Of a DNA stretch of 64,000 bases, positions 33,420 through 41,478 are shown in pieces. Made by a program: the position numbers and the translations under genes. The stretch lies in contig JBBJOI010000004.1 in NCBI GenBank assembly GCA_037721555.1, forward strand, positions 1 to 64,000, in the 5' to 3' direction. The stretch's first letter is position 1. Each line of letters starts with the position of its first letter. The notes under the pieces are model-generated. The model saw only the letters and a program-made list of their open reading frames with translations. It was not told the origin of the DNA and ran no database searches. This DNA is from Gaiellasilicea sp037721555. Its GTDB lineage: Bacteria > Actinomycetota > Thermoleophilia > Gaiellales > Gaiellaceae.

Positions 33420-34453
33420 ATGCTTGCAGATCAGCTGGACTACGTCGTCGGCGTCGACCCGCACCGCGACTTGGATGCGCTCGCGGTGGTGCACGTCCCC
33501 AGCGGAGCGATCGTCTTGGAGGCGAATGTCGCCGCGAGCAGCAGCGGTTACGCGCATGCGCTCGAGCTTGTCGATCAGCACGTGGCGGGTCGGCGAGCGT
33601 TCGCGGTTGAGGGCACCGGCTCCTTCGGAGCCGGCCTCACGCGCTTCCTTAGCGGACGTGGCGAGCGGGTGCTCGAGGTCGGCCGGTTGCGGCGGGAGCG
33701 TCGCACCGGCGGCAAGACCGACGCGCTCGACGCGATCCGCGCCGCCCGCAACGTGCTTGCGCAGGAGCGGCCGGCAACCCCGCGGGCAGGGGGTGAACGT
33801 CAGGCGTTGCAGGCACTTGTGGCCGCACGCGAAGGGGCAGTCAACTCCCAACGGGCCGGGCTCTGCCAGCTGCGCGACCTGTTGATCACGACACCTGAGC
33901 CACTGCGGAGCGAGCTGCGGCCGCTGACACGTGCACGGCTTTTGCAACGTCTCGCAGCAACCCGACCTTACGGCCGACACGACGCCGAGCTGCAGCCTGC
34001 TCGGGTTGCGCTCGATCGCCCGACGGGTGCTGCAGCTGACCGCCGAGGAGCGTGAGCTCGCCCGCGAGATCGAAACGATCACCCGCAGGCTCGCACCGCA
34101 GCTGCTCGACCAGCCCGGCATCGGTCCGCACGCCGCCGCTCAGCTCGTCCTCTCCTGGTCCGACCGCGGCCGGATCGGATCGGAAGCTGCGTTCGCGAGG
34201 CTCGCCGGCGCGGCACCGATCCCCGCCTCCTCCGGCCAGACAGTCCGCTACCGCCTCGACCGAAGCGGCGACCGCAAGCTCAACCGTGCGCTACATGACC
34301 TCGTCACACGGAAACGCTCACACCCCGCCACGATCGCCTACATCGAACGGCGTCTGCAGGAGGGCAAGACCAAACGAGGCAAACCGCTGCCTCAAGCGCT
34401 ACCTCGCCCGCAGCCTCTACCGGCTACCCGAACACGGAGCACTGGCCACTTGA
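33420..34453 (+). pseudogene. IS110-type transposase, two frameshifts
   Basis: DEDD transposase (RuvC-like N-terminus, C-terminal PF02371-type domain). N-terminal part: LDYVVGVDPHRDLDALAVVH and GKTDALDAIRAARNVLA. After a frame change near 33990: LRSIARRVLQLTAEERELA and LLDQPGIGPHAAAQLVLSWSD. A second change near 34383 is needed to reach REANRCLKRYLARSLYRL. IS110 elements lack classical inverted repeats, so the ends cannot be fixed. Probably inactive. The repeat array starts 80 bp downstream. Confidence 0.85.
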
Positions 34454-34532
34454 CAGACATAGAAGCATCGCTTGAGCACACGACATTCGTGTTCCACGAG
34501 CAGCGCGACGGCCGCAGGGCGCAGAACTCTGG

Positions 34533-34566
34533 CCTGGGCCAGCGTCTCGGGAGTGTCCCTTGGGCG
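34533..34566 (+). repeat. Array repeat copy 1
   Basis: First clear copy: CCTGGGCCAGCG, then GGGAGTGTCCCTTGGGCG. Starts 80 bp after the broken IS110-type gene; the next gene (minus strand) ends 3 bp to the right. Confidence 0.85.
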
Positions 34567-34568
34567 GT

Positions 34569-35237
34569 CTAGGAGGAGGACAACGCCCGCTCGAGGGCGG
34601 CCCGGTCGGTCGGCCCGCCGTGCGTCGCAAGCACGTGCTCGACCGGCAGTGCGAGTAGCGGGCGCAGCCCCTCGGCGATCTCCTCGCGCGTCACGCCGGG
34701 GCGGAGCCACCTCTCGTTGATCTCGAGGCCCTGGCCGAAGTCGACGAGCGTGTCACCGGAGATCACCGCACGCTGGCTCTCGATCCAGAGCACGGTGTCG
34801 TTCGCCTTGTGCCCTGGGAACACGTCGGCGCCGAACGGCAGCCGGTCGCCGGACGAGTACGGGCGTGCCTCGCCTTTCTTCTCGCGGAGCAGCCAGACGA
34901 CGTCGGGGCTGCCGTCGCCGGCCTGCTCGGCGGTGATGCCGTACGTCTCCATCAGGTACTGCGCGCTGTCGGGCAGCGGGGTGTAGACCGGCACGCCGAG
35001 CCGCTCGACCAGGCTCTGCGCATCGCGCTCATGCCACGGTGCGGTGAGCACGATCGCCGTCTCGCGGCCGGCCGCGAGCTCCCCGAGCTCGCTCGGCACG
35101 GCCAGCGGATCGAAGAGCAGTAGCCGCTCCCCGTCGTCGATCGCGTAGGAAGACACGTTCTCGCTCCACGGCTCGGTCGCCCGCCACTCCGGGTGCGGTG
35201 CCTCCCAGTGCCACAGGCCCGGACGTAACTCGCGCAC
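34569..35237 (-). CDS. MBL-fold protein with altered metal motif
   Basis: 222 aa metallo-beta-lactamase fold. Strands and loops match (LLLFDPLAVP, AIVLTAPWHERDAQSLVERLGVPVYTP, FPGHKANDTVLWIESQRAVISGDTLVDFG, HVLATHGGP). The canonical HxHxDH is replaced by W68-H-E-R-D72, so only one His plus Asp of the first motif remain. D in GDTL and the final His are kept. It may bind one metal or none. The gene stands alone between two array repeats and is read right to left; its stop is 3 bp from copy 1. Confidence 0.8.
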   Translation of the reverse strand: MRELRPGLWHWEAPHPEWRATEPWSENVSSYAIDDGERLLLFDPLAVPSELGELAAGRETAIVLTAPWHERDAQSLVERLGVPVYTPLPDSAQYLMETYGITAEQAGDGSPDVVWLLREKKGEARPYSSGDRLPFGADVFPGHKANDTVLWIESQRAVISGDTLVDFGQGLEINERWLRPGVTREEIAEGLRPLLALPVEHVLATHGGPTDRAALERALSSS

Positions 35238-35330
35238 GGCACGATGCTACTGAAACGCGCGCGGTCCGATAGGACCGAATTAGGGTCGGTGGGGTCATAA
35301 GGCGCGCCTCCTGCCCGGAATACTTCGGTC

Positions 35331-36173
35331 GTGCAGAACGAGCGGAGCCAGCAGCTGCGGGACCTAGCTCAACGTGTCGTTGATGCGCTCCCGTCCGAGG
35401 TGGCGGAGGAGGTCGTGCTTACCGGCAGCGTCTCGCGCGGTGTCGCTGATGAGGTTTCCGACATCGAGATGCTCATCGTCACGCCGGAGCCGCTCGAACT
35501 GGCGGCGTGCTTCGAGCATGCTCGGGCTGCGGGCCTTGAGGAGCTTGATACCTGGGGCGCGCAGGGCACACCGATACAGCGCGTTTCTGGTTTCCGTGAG
35601 GGGGTGCCTCTCGAACTCATCTGGTGGTCGCGGAAATACGCCGAGTCCTCCATCGACGGGATCCTCCTCGGCGATACGTCGTCGGCGGCTGACGCAATCG
35701 CCAACGGCATACCTCTACGGACGTCCGGCGCACTGTCGCGGTGGCAAGCGCGCCTGAGCGACTATCCGGACGACCTCGCGGCCACGCGGATCGAGGAAGC
35801 TGCTCTCACCTGGGGTGGTTTTGCGCCTGCTGGGTTGCTAACTCTCGCCCGCCCCGGCGAGCAGCTCGCGCGCATCGAGCGGATGCTCGATGATGCCTCG
35901 CGCGTCCTCCGCATCGTCTACGCACTCAACAGGGTTTGGCAGCCAACGCACAAGCGTCTCGCGGCACGCGCCGCGTCACTCGCGGTGAAGCCTGCTCGAC
36001 TCGCAGAGCGAATCGAAGATGCCTTCTCAGAGTCAGACCCACGGCGCGCCCTGCTAGTTATGACCGAACTGCAATCGGAGACCGTCGCTCTCGCGCCGGA
36101 TGGCCCGAACGTGAACCGGGCGCGCTTGTGGCTAGCGACGGGTACGAACCTGCTGTCCTCCGGCGAACGGTAG
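35331..36173 (+). CDS. Nucleotidyltransferase-domain protein
   Basis: 280 aa. The pol-beta-type motif is VVLTGSVSRGVADEVSDIEMLIVTPE (GS-x-S-R-G ... D-x-E), so the catalytic carboxylates are Asp and Glu. The C-terminal half is helical (ERMLDDASRVLRIVYALNRVW). Proteins like this adenylylate small molecules, antibiotics or proteins; the substrate cannot be told. GTG start (VQNERSQQLRDLAQRV). Array copy 2 follows 4 bp after its stop. Confidence 0.8.
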   Translation: MQNERSQQLRDLAQRVVDALPSEVAEEVVLTGSVSRGVADEVSDIEMLIVTPEPLELAACFEHARAAGLEELDTWGAQGTPIQRVSGFREGVPLELIWWSRKYAESSIDGILLGDTSSAADAIANGIPLRTSGALSRWQARLSDYPDDLAATRIEEAALTWGGFAPAGLLTLARPGEQLARIERMLDDASRVLRIVYALNRVWQPTHKRLAARAASLAVKPARLAERIEDAFSESDPRRALLVMTELQSETVALAPDGPNVNRARLWLATGTNLLSSGER

Positions 36174-36177
36174 GTCG

Positions 36178-36210
36178 CCTGCGCGAGTGTGCGGGAATGT
36201 CTCCCGAGCG
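36178..36210 (+). repeat. Array repeat copy 2
   Basis: CCTGCGCGAGTGTGCGGGAATG, split as CCTGCGCGAGTGTGC and GGGAATGTCTCCCGAGCG. Lies between two gene ends: 4 bp after one stop and 3 bp before the next (minus) stop. Confidence 0.92.
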
Positions 36211-36213
36211 TGG

Positions 36214-37008
36214 TCAGTTGCGCGTGGCCAGGCGACTCATGACGAAGTCCGCGAATGGGCGTTGATCATAGGTGCCTAGCAACTCGGCGCACGCGAAGGC
36301 GGCGCGACGGATCTCGGCGGCGTCGAGTCCGGCCGCGGTCGATTCGAGTCCCTCCGGCAATGTTCCTCCGTAGTCGAGAATGCTTGTCACTCCGTACTCC
36401 GGATCTCTCATGCCAGTCTCTGCGGCGTGATGGCGAAGCAGCAGCGAACGCGCCTTCTCTAGCGTCGTCAGCGCCTCCCAGAGGGAGTCGCGTCGGAGGT
36501 GCTTGTCGATGTCGAACAGAGCGATCCACGCCCAGCCCAGCCAAAGACTTTGATCCCAAGCCGGCGTTGGCTGGTTCGGCTGATCCCAGAGACCGTCTCG
36601 ATCGAGCAGAACGACCACACCGTGATCCCGTCCGCTCGCTTCAGACACACGGCCGCTCGACAGCTCCAGCTGGACGCCGTCTGCGAACTGCACGAAGAGG
36701 TACGGCGATCCTGGCGTCTCGAACATGATGTCGAGCGTCGGGCCGACCGCCCGTATCACGGTAGGCAGATCAGCCAAGGCCGCCTCGTACTGGTCGTCGC
36801 TGACCCAGATGCGCGTGTCGAGGTCGGAATACTCGTCGGCGGTGCCACGTGCGATCGAGCCGCGCACCCGGAACGCACGGATGCGTGGATCAGCTTCCGT
36901 AGCCTCAAGCAGCCGTAGCAATACAGCCGCTTGTGCTGCGACAACGCGAGGAAGGCTGTTGATCCACGCGCGAGGATCGGGTGGTTGAACGTGCGAGGCT
37001 TGACTCAC
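36214..37008 (-). CDS. Nucleotidyltransferase, aminoglycoside/lincosamide-modifier type
   Basis: 264 aa. Catalytic motif FRVRGSIARGTADEYSDLDTRIWVSDD (GS-x-A-R-G-x10-D-x-D), and PYLFVQFADGVQLELS provides the third carboxylate (E). The helical C-terminal domain (SLWLGWAWIALFDIDKHLRRDSLWEALTTLEKARSLLL) is like the substrate-binding domain of aminoglycoside nucleotidyltransferases. An antibiotic role is inference. A second nucleotidyltransferase of a different type is the left-hand neighbour. Confidence 0.82.
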   Translation of the reverse strand: MSQASHVQPPDPRAWINSLPRVVAAQAAVLLRLLEATEADPRIRAFRVRGSIARGTADEYSDLDTRIWVSDDQYEAALADLPTVIRAVGPTLDIMFETPGSPYLFVQFADGVQLELSSGRVSEASGRDHGVVVLLDRDGLWDQPNQPTPAWDQSLWLGWAWIALFDIDKHLRRDSLWEALTTLEKARSLLLRHHAAETGMRDPEYGVTSILDYGGTLPEGLESTAAGLDAAEIRRAAFACAELLGTYDQRPFADFVMSRLATRN

Positions 37009-37145
37009 TTCTGACCTCCACGAGCGCAGGAAGTAACGCGGCGCACAACGCCGCGAGCGACGTCAAGGGATCAGCAGCGGCCTACATCCGGCGGCGACTC
37101 TAACACGGGACGACCTGGGGTTCTATCTCAGTCCTACGCACCCAG

Positions 37146-37173
37146 CTAGAGGTGTCCGGCTAGAGGTGTCCGG
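37146..37173 (+). repeat. 14-bp tandem duplication
   Basis: CTAGAGGTGTCCGG occurs twice in direct succession in the 217 bp non-coding gap before array copy 3. No other structure is visible in that gap. Confidence 0.9.
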
Positions 37174-37225
37174 CAAGCCAGCAAGTGTTACCGAGAGAAC
37201 ACAAGCGGGCTGCTCGCACCTTCGT

Positions 37226-37258
37226 CTGGGTCAGCGATGCTGGAATGTCCACTGAGCG
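37226..37258 (+). repeat. Array repeat copy 3
   Basis: CTGGGTCAGCGATGC then TGGAATGTCCACTGAGCG. The next minus-strand ORF stops 3 bp to the right. Confidence 0.9.
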
Positions 37259-37260
37259 AA

Positions 37261-37443
37261 CTACCCACGCAGACGATCGAGGTACGGCGGTGATCTGAAC
37301 GACTGCATGAGTCGATCATCCGCCGCCCACGCCTTGCGCAGCGGCCGGAGTGGGTATGGGATCACCCACCGCACGGCGAGCCAGAGGTAGTAGAGCGGCC
37401 AGACAACTACACAAACGACGGCCCACGCGAGACGAAGCAGCAT
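37261..37443 (-). CDS. Tiny membrane protein in a 0.2 kb array unit
   Basis: 60 aa: MLLRLAWAVVCVVVWPLYYL and WLAVRWVIPYPLRPLRKAW, then a polar tail DDRLMQSFRSPPYLDRLRG. One or two membrane helices. It exactly fills the space between two array repeats, which argues that it is a real, separately acquired unit. No family recognised. Confidence 0.55.
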   Translation of the reverse strand: MLLRLAWAVVCVVVWPLYYLWLAVRWVIPYPLRPLRKAWAADDRLMQSFRSPPYLDRLRG

Positions 37444-37493
37444 CGTTCGATGATGCCTACCGGCGCAAGACGCGGGGACGGGCCGACCCGTGG

Positions 37494-37525
37494 CCTGCGG
37501 CAGCGTTAGGGATGTCCCCCGAGCG
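37494..37525 (+). repeat. Array repeat copy 4
   Basis: CCTGCGGCAGCGTTA then GGGATGTCCCCCGAGCG. Upstream of the cupin gene at 37601. Confidence 0.85.
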
Positions 37526-37600
37526 TGACGAGAGGCGTCGCCGTCGGGGCTTGCCCGCGAGTCCTCGTCCTCCGCGCATCGTTCCTGCAAGGATCCGCCC

Positions 37601-38140
37601 ATGACCGCACCCGTTCGTGAGGCACAACTGAAGAGAACCGACGCCGGGCTCATCCCCCAGGGTGAGGGTTGGTTCGTTCTCAACGCGCGCGACGTTTCGT
37701 GGATCCAAAGCGAGGAGCGCGGGCAAGACACCGACTTCGAAGGCGGGCAGGAGTGGGCTCAGCTCGGCTTCCGCATCCATGTGCTCATGCCCGGCCAGCG
37801 GAACGGCATGTACCACCGCGAGCGCGGCCAGGAGGACTTCCTCGTCGCTTCCGGAGAGTGCGTGCTCGTGATCGAAGGTGAGGAGCGCCGCGTGAAAGCT
37901 TGGGACTTCGTTCACTGCCCGCCGTGGACGCACCACGTCTTCGTTGGCGCCGGTGAGGGGCCGTGCGTCATCGTCATGACTGGCAGCCGGGCGGGCGGCT
38001 TCGAGGCGGTCTATCCGATGAACGAGGTGGCAGCGGAGCACGGCGCGAGCGTGCTCGAGGAGACGTCGAAACCGGCCGAGGCATACGCCCGCTTCGGACC
38101 GGAGGAGCGGTCGTCGTACCGGGAGGGCTGGCTGCCGTGA
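37601..38140 (+). CDS. Cupin-domain protein
   Basis: 179 aa. Cupin motif 1 includes GQRNGMYHRERGQEDFLVASGECVLVI (H, E and further carboxylate ligands) and motif 2 is VHCPPWTHHVFVGAGEGPCVIVMTG with a His pair. A long C-terminal tail contains AEAYARFGPEERSSYREGWLP. Metal-dependent enzyme or sensor; substrate unknown. It is one of at least five different cupins in the repeat array. Confidence 0.82.
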   Translation: MTAPVREAQLKRTDAGLIPQGEGWFVLNARDVSWIQSEERGQDTDFEGGQEWAQLGFRIHVLMPGQRNGMYHRERGQEDFLVASGECVLVIEGEERRVKAWDFVHCPPWTHHVFVGAGEGPCVIVMTGSRAGGFEAVYPMNEVAAEHGASVLEETSKPAEAYARFGPEERSSYREGWLP

Positions 38141-38154
38141 CGTCCATCCCGTCG

Positions 38155-38186
38155 CCTCAGGCCCGCGTCCGGGAATGACCCGGAAG
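38155..38186 (+). repeat. Array repeat copy 5 (divergent)
   Basis: CTCAGGCCCGCGTCC then GGGAATGACCCGGAAGG. Right half decayed. Placed 15 bp after the cupin stop, in the position expected of a repeat. Confidence 0.5.
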
Positions 38187-38299
38187 GATGTCCATCTTCG
38201 TCCTGCGACGAATGGGATGGGACGAGGGACCGCGAAGGCTGGCGCGGCAAGGGGGCACTTGTCGGTCAACGGATCGGCGGTGAGCTAATCGGCGCGACC

Positions 38300-38499
38300 A
38301 TGTCCGAGGTCGAGCCTGGCAACAAGCTCTGGCCCTACCACACGCACGACCTGGACGACATCGACGCCGTCGTCGCTAGCTTGCATGCCCGCGGCGCGGA
38401 GCTCGTGGCGAGGTGGAGAACTACGAAGACATCTATCGGCTCTACTACGTCCGCGGCCCGGAGGGGATCATCGTCGAGCTGGCGGAGCGGATCGGCTGA
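38300..38499 (+). pseudogene. VOC-family protein remnant, N-terminus missing
   Basis: The C-terminal half of a glyoxalase/VOC protein: HTHDLDDIDAVVASLHARGAEL, then after a one-base loss near 38409 EVENYEDIYRLYYVRGPEGIIVELAERIG and TGA. The N-terminal domain strand is absent. The last 41 bp are identical to the end of a second VOC remnant at 45820, which kept its N-terminus but lost its middle. Confidence 0.7.
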
Positions 38500-38638
38500 G
38501 GGCTCCGGCCGACGACCCAAACCGCGACCCACGTTTGCGGTGATGACCTCTCCCCACGTCCATGAGGTCAGTCAGAACGGACGGTCGCGGAGGCTCGTTC
38601 GAAGCATCGTAGGCCGCGACGGCGTAAGCACCCAGGGG

Positions 38639-38669
38639 CTGAGCCAGCGTTTTGGAATGCCCCTAAGCG
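38639..38669 (+). repeat. Array repeat copy 6
   Basis: CTGAGCCAGCGTTTT then GGAATGCCCCTAAGCG. Between the VOC remnant and a dihydrofolate-reductase-family fragment. Confidence 0.85.
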
Positions 38670-38757
38670 AGGGCGTGGCCGGTGCCGGTCAGGCGTAGAG
38701 TTTCTTAGCTATGTACCTCGCACGCGTGTGCGGGGGGCGCGGACACAGTCACGGAGT

Positions 38758-38898
38758 GTGCGGCCGGTGGTCTTCGGCTCCGGTCGCCCGTCCTTCGCCA
38801 CCGACGGCCTGGCCGAGCCGCTGCGGCTAGAGAACCCGACCTCGATCGTGCCAGGCGACCGGGTCACCCACTTGGTCTACGACGTGTGCACGGGATAG
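38758..38898 (+). pseudogene. C-terminal fragment of a dihydrofolate-reductase-family protein
   Basis: 46 codons: RPVVFGSGRPSFATDGLAEP, then LRLENPTSIVPGDRVTHLVYDVCTG and TAG. This is the final strand region of RibD-C/DHFR-family proteins. Everything upstream is missing. It overlaps the end of an intact family member on the other strand by 22 bp. Confidence 0.6.
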
Positions 38899-39476
38899 CG
38901 CAGATGCGTGACACCCACACCGGTGACGACTGTCGGATTCCCGAGGACGACCGGTGTGTTCGCGAGGTGGTCGAACAGCCGCACTCCTGCGCCTAGCAAC
39001 ACGGCAGCCAGATCGATGTGGATCTCGTCGAGCAGCCCGGCGTCCAGGCACTGCTGGATCGTTTGGGCGCCGTGCACTCCCACGGACTTCGGGCCGGCAG
39101 CCGATTTCGCTCGAGCAACGGCGCTTTCGATGCCGTCGGTGACGAACTGGACTGTCGAGCCGGGCCGTGGCCAGCCGTCGGGCACGTGGTGGGTGGCGAC
39201 GAAAGCGGGCACATCCCACGGGTGCTGGCCGCCCCAGCCGTGGGCGACCTCGAACGTGCGCCGACCGGTGAGCATGGCGCCGACCTCAGCCCCCAAGCCC
39301 CTCAGGTGGTCGGCGCTCGGCGCCGAGACGTGGAACGTCATGCCCGATCTCGTGCTCGCTGTGGAGACCTCGACGTCGCCCGAGAAGTACCAGTCGAAAA
39401 CTTCGGCGACCCCGTCGTTCGCGTCGGCGACGTACCCGTCGAGAGACATCGACATGATTGCGACCACCTTGGTCAT
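38877..39476 (-). CDS. Dihydrofolate reductase family protein (RibD C-terminal-like)
   Basis: 199 aa. Start MTKVVAIMSMSLDGYVADANDGVAEVFDWYFSGD is the typical SLDG-x(V/I)A opening. GAMLTGRRTFEVAHGWGGQHP and KSVGVHGAQTIQQCLDAGLLDEIHIDLAAVLLGAGVRLFDHL complete the NADPH-binding core. It is not the folate-pathway DHFR; such stand-alone proteins reduce unknown substrates. Single gene in an array unit, read right to left. Confidence 0.85.
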   Translation of the reverse strand: MTKVVAIMSMSLDGYVADANDGVAEVFDWYFSGDVEVSTASTRSGMTFHVSAPSADHLRGLGAEVGAMLTGRRTFEVAHGWGGQHPWDVPAFVATHHVPDGWPRPGSTVQFVTDGIESAVARAKSAAGPKSVGVHGAQTIQQCLDAGLLDEIHIDLAAVLLGAGVRLFDHLANTPVVLGNPTVVTGVGVTHLRYPVHTS

Positions 39477-39942
39477 GGTGCAGCTCCTTTCGCGACAAGG
39501 GCGCAGCTAATTGCAAGCGGACGCTCGATCCGACGCGGGTGACGTCGGTTCCGTAGACATGGATGGAGATCGCGGTCGTTGCGCCTATGGCGCACGTTGG
39601 GCGCGGAACTGCCCTCGTCTCCGCAACTCAACGAGGCCGGTCAGCGCGGCGGTCGTCACCACTGCCGAGGCGACCGCCACAGTCACGGTCGAACCAGGGG
39701 CCGATGGCTAGCAACCGACGCCGGTCTACCACTCTAGGAGGATAAACGCTGTTTGAGCCAACGTGCTGGATTGTCTCCCGAGCGCTAGGCGCAGAGAGGG
39801 CGGTTGGTTCGGATGACCGCGGCCTACCGGCTCCCTCGCTTGCGCGTTGGGGCCGAACGGCAATGTAAGTCTCCTCTTCTCTCACGCGTCCCGCCCCCGC
39901 TTTCGCGGCGGCCCACCCACCCTGCAGAGGAGACTGACTGCA
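39477..39942. other. Mostly non-coding gap with one array repeat
   Basis: Contains array copy 7 (39752-39784). Otherwise I see only short open frames without start signals or family features. The last 60 bp hold the leader of the methyltransferase gene (CAGAGGAGAC Shine-Dalgarno-like). Confidence 0.5.
39752..39784 (+). repeat. Array repeat copy 7
   Basis: TTTGAGCCAACGTGC then TGGATTGTCTCCCGAGCG. The nearest gene to the right is the methyltransferase at 39943. Confidence 0.85.
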
Positions 39943-40743
39943 TTGTCCACCGAACCTCAGACCTGGCACTACGGCGTCGTCGCGCGCTGGTGGGCCGAGT
40001 TCAACCAGACGGGGCCCGAGATCGACTACTTCCGGCGCTTCGTTGAGGCAGGCCAACCGGCGCTCGACGTCGCGTGCGGGACGGGCCGGCTACTGCTTCC
40101 ATACCTGCGGGCGGGCCTCGACGTCGACGGCTGCGATGTCTCACCGGACATGCTCGCGCGCTGCCGCGAAGCCGCTGCGCGCGAGGGTCTCTCGCCGAAG
40201 CTCTACGAGCAGGCGATGCACGAGCTCGACCTGCGGCGACGCTACCGCACGGTGTTCGTCTGTGGCGGCTTCGGTCTCGGCAGCAGCCGCGCGCAGGATC
40301 TGGAGGCATTGCGTCGCCTGCACGACCACCTCGAGCCCGGCGGAGTGTTGGTGCTCGACAATGAGGTGCCCTATGCCAACGGCCCGCAGTGGCGGTACTG
40401 GGTGAAGGAGCAGCGGGCGGAGCTGCCGCAACCGAGAAGGGAGCCCGGTCGGCGGCGCGCTGGCTCCGACGGAGCCGAGTACGCCCTGTGCGCTCGCATT
40501 GTCGGCCTCGATCCGCTCGCCCAGCAGGTGTCATGGGAGATGCGAGCGTTCATGTGGCGGGACGGCGAGCTTGCGGCGCAGGAGGAGCACCGGCTGACGA
40601 CGACGCTCTACTTCCGTGACGAGCTCGTGCTCATGCTCAAGTGCGCCGGGTTCGGTGACATAGAAGTGCGCGGGCAGTACAACGACGCGGAACCGACGCC
40701 GGACGATGACTTCCTCGTCTACATCGCGCGTAAGGGAGGCTGA
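39943..40743 (+). CDS. SAM-dependent methyltransferase
   Basis: 266 aa class I methyltransferase. Motif I: ALDVACGTGRLLLPYLRAG; then VDGCDVSPDMLARCREAA, the post-I segment YRTVFVCGGFGLGSSRAQDLEALRRL and HLEPGGVLVLDNEVPYAN. The C-terminal half (AFMWRDGELAAQEEHRLTTTLYFRDELVLMLKCAGFGDI) is the usual substrate region. TTG 39943 is the best start (LSTEPQTWHYGVVARWWAEF). Substrate unknown. Confidence 0.85.
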   Translation: MSTEPQTWHYGVVARWWAEFNQTGPEIDYFRRFVEAGQPALDVACGTGRLLLPYLRAGLDVDGCDVSPDMLARCREAAAREGLSPKLYEQAMHELDLRRRYRTVFVCGGFGLGSSRAQDLEALRRLHDHLEPGGVLVLDNEVPYANGPQWRYWVKEQRAELPQPRREPGRRRAGSDGAEYALCARIVGLDPLAQQVSWEMRAFMWRDGELAAQEEHRLTTTLYFRDELVLMLKCAGFGDIEVRGQYNDAEPTPDDDFLVYIARKGG

Positions 40744-40801
40744 CTAGCGGCGCACGGCAAGCGACGTTCAGCGAGGCGCCTTCGTACTGTCGGACAACTA
40801 C

Positions 40802-41356
40802 ATGCATAGAGACGGCTCGAAAGCGTTGCGGAAGGCAATCAGGGCGGTGTTCGGGGAGCGGATGCCGGTGCAGCGGTGCCTCCGGCACAAGGAACGCAAC
40901 GTGCTCGACCATCTGCCCGAGCGTGACCGGCCCGCGCTCAGGCGCCGGCTGCGGCAGGCCTGGGCGCTCGACGATCCCGACCGAGCTCTCGCTCGGCTGC
41001 AGGCGCTTGCTGCCGAGCTTGAGCGCAGCCACCCCGGTGCCGCGGCTTCACTGCGCGAGGGGGTCGCCGAGACGCTCACGCTCAGCCGGCTCGGCATCAC
41101 GGGCTCGCTCAAGCGCACGCTTGCCTCTACCAACCCGTGCGAGTCGATGATCGAGTGTGTCCGGCGCACGAGCCGTAACGTCAAGCGCTGGCAATCGGGC
41201 GAGATGGCGCTGCGCTGGACGGCGGCAGGGATGCTCGAAGCCGAGCGTCAGTTCCGGCGCGTCATCGGCTACCGCGAGCTGGCCAAGCTCGCCCTCGCCG
41301 CCGAGCGCGAGCTCCACCGTCACCCGATCCAGGAGGTCGCCGTCACGCTCGCTTGA
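40802..41356 (+). pseudogene. IS256-type transposase, C-terminal part only
   Basis: 184 codons of a mutator/IS256 transposase: RCLRHKERNVLDHLPE (a core stretch with the C/H pattern), ALARLQALAAELERSHPGAAASLREGV, and NPCESMIECVRRTSRNVKRWQSGEMALRW with the catalytic Glu region. The N-terminal half with the first two Asp residues is absent, so it is dead. It interrupts the repeat array between copies 7 and 8. Confidence 0.85.
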
Positions 41357-41478
41357 GAGAAAAGTGGTTCCGGTCAGCTGCCCCTTCTTGACCGGCACAG
41401 AGGCCCATGCGGGCGTGAAATTGAACCGCGGGTGTGTCGCAGCGTGAGTTCGCCGCCGCGCTGATTCATGATGCTGCT

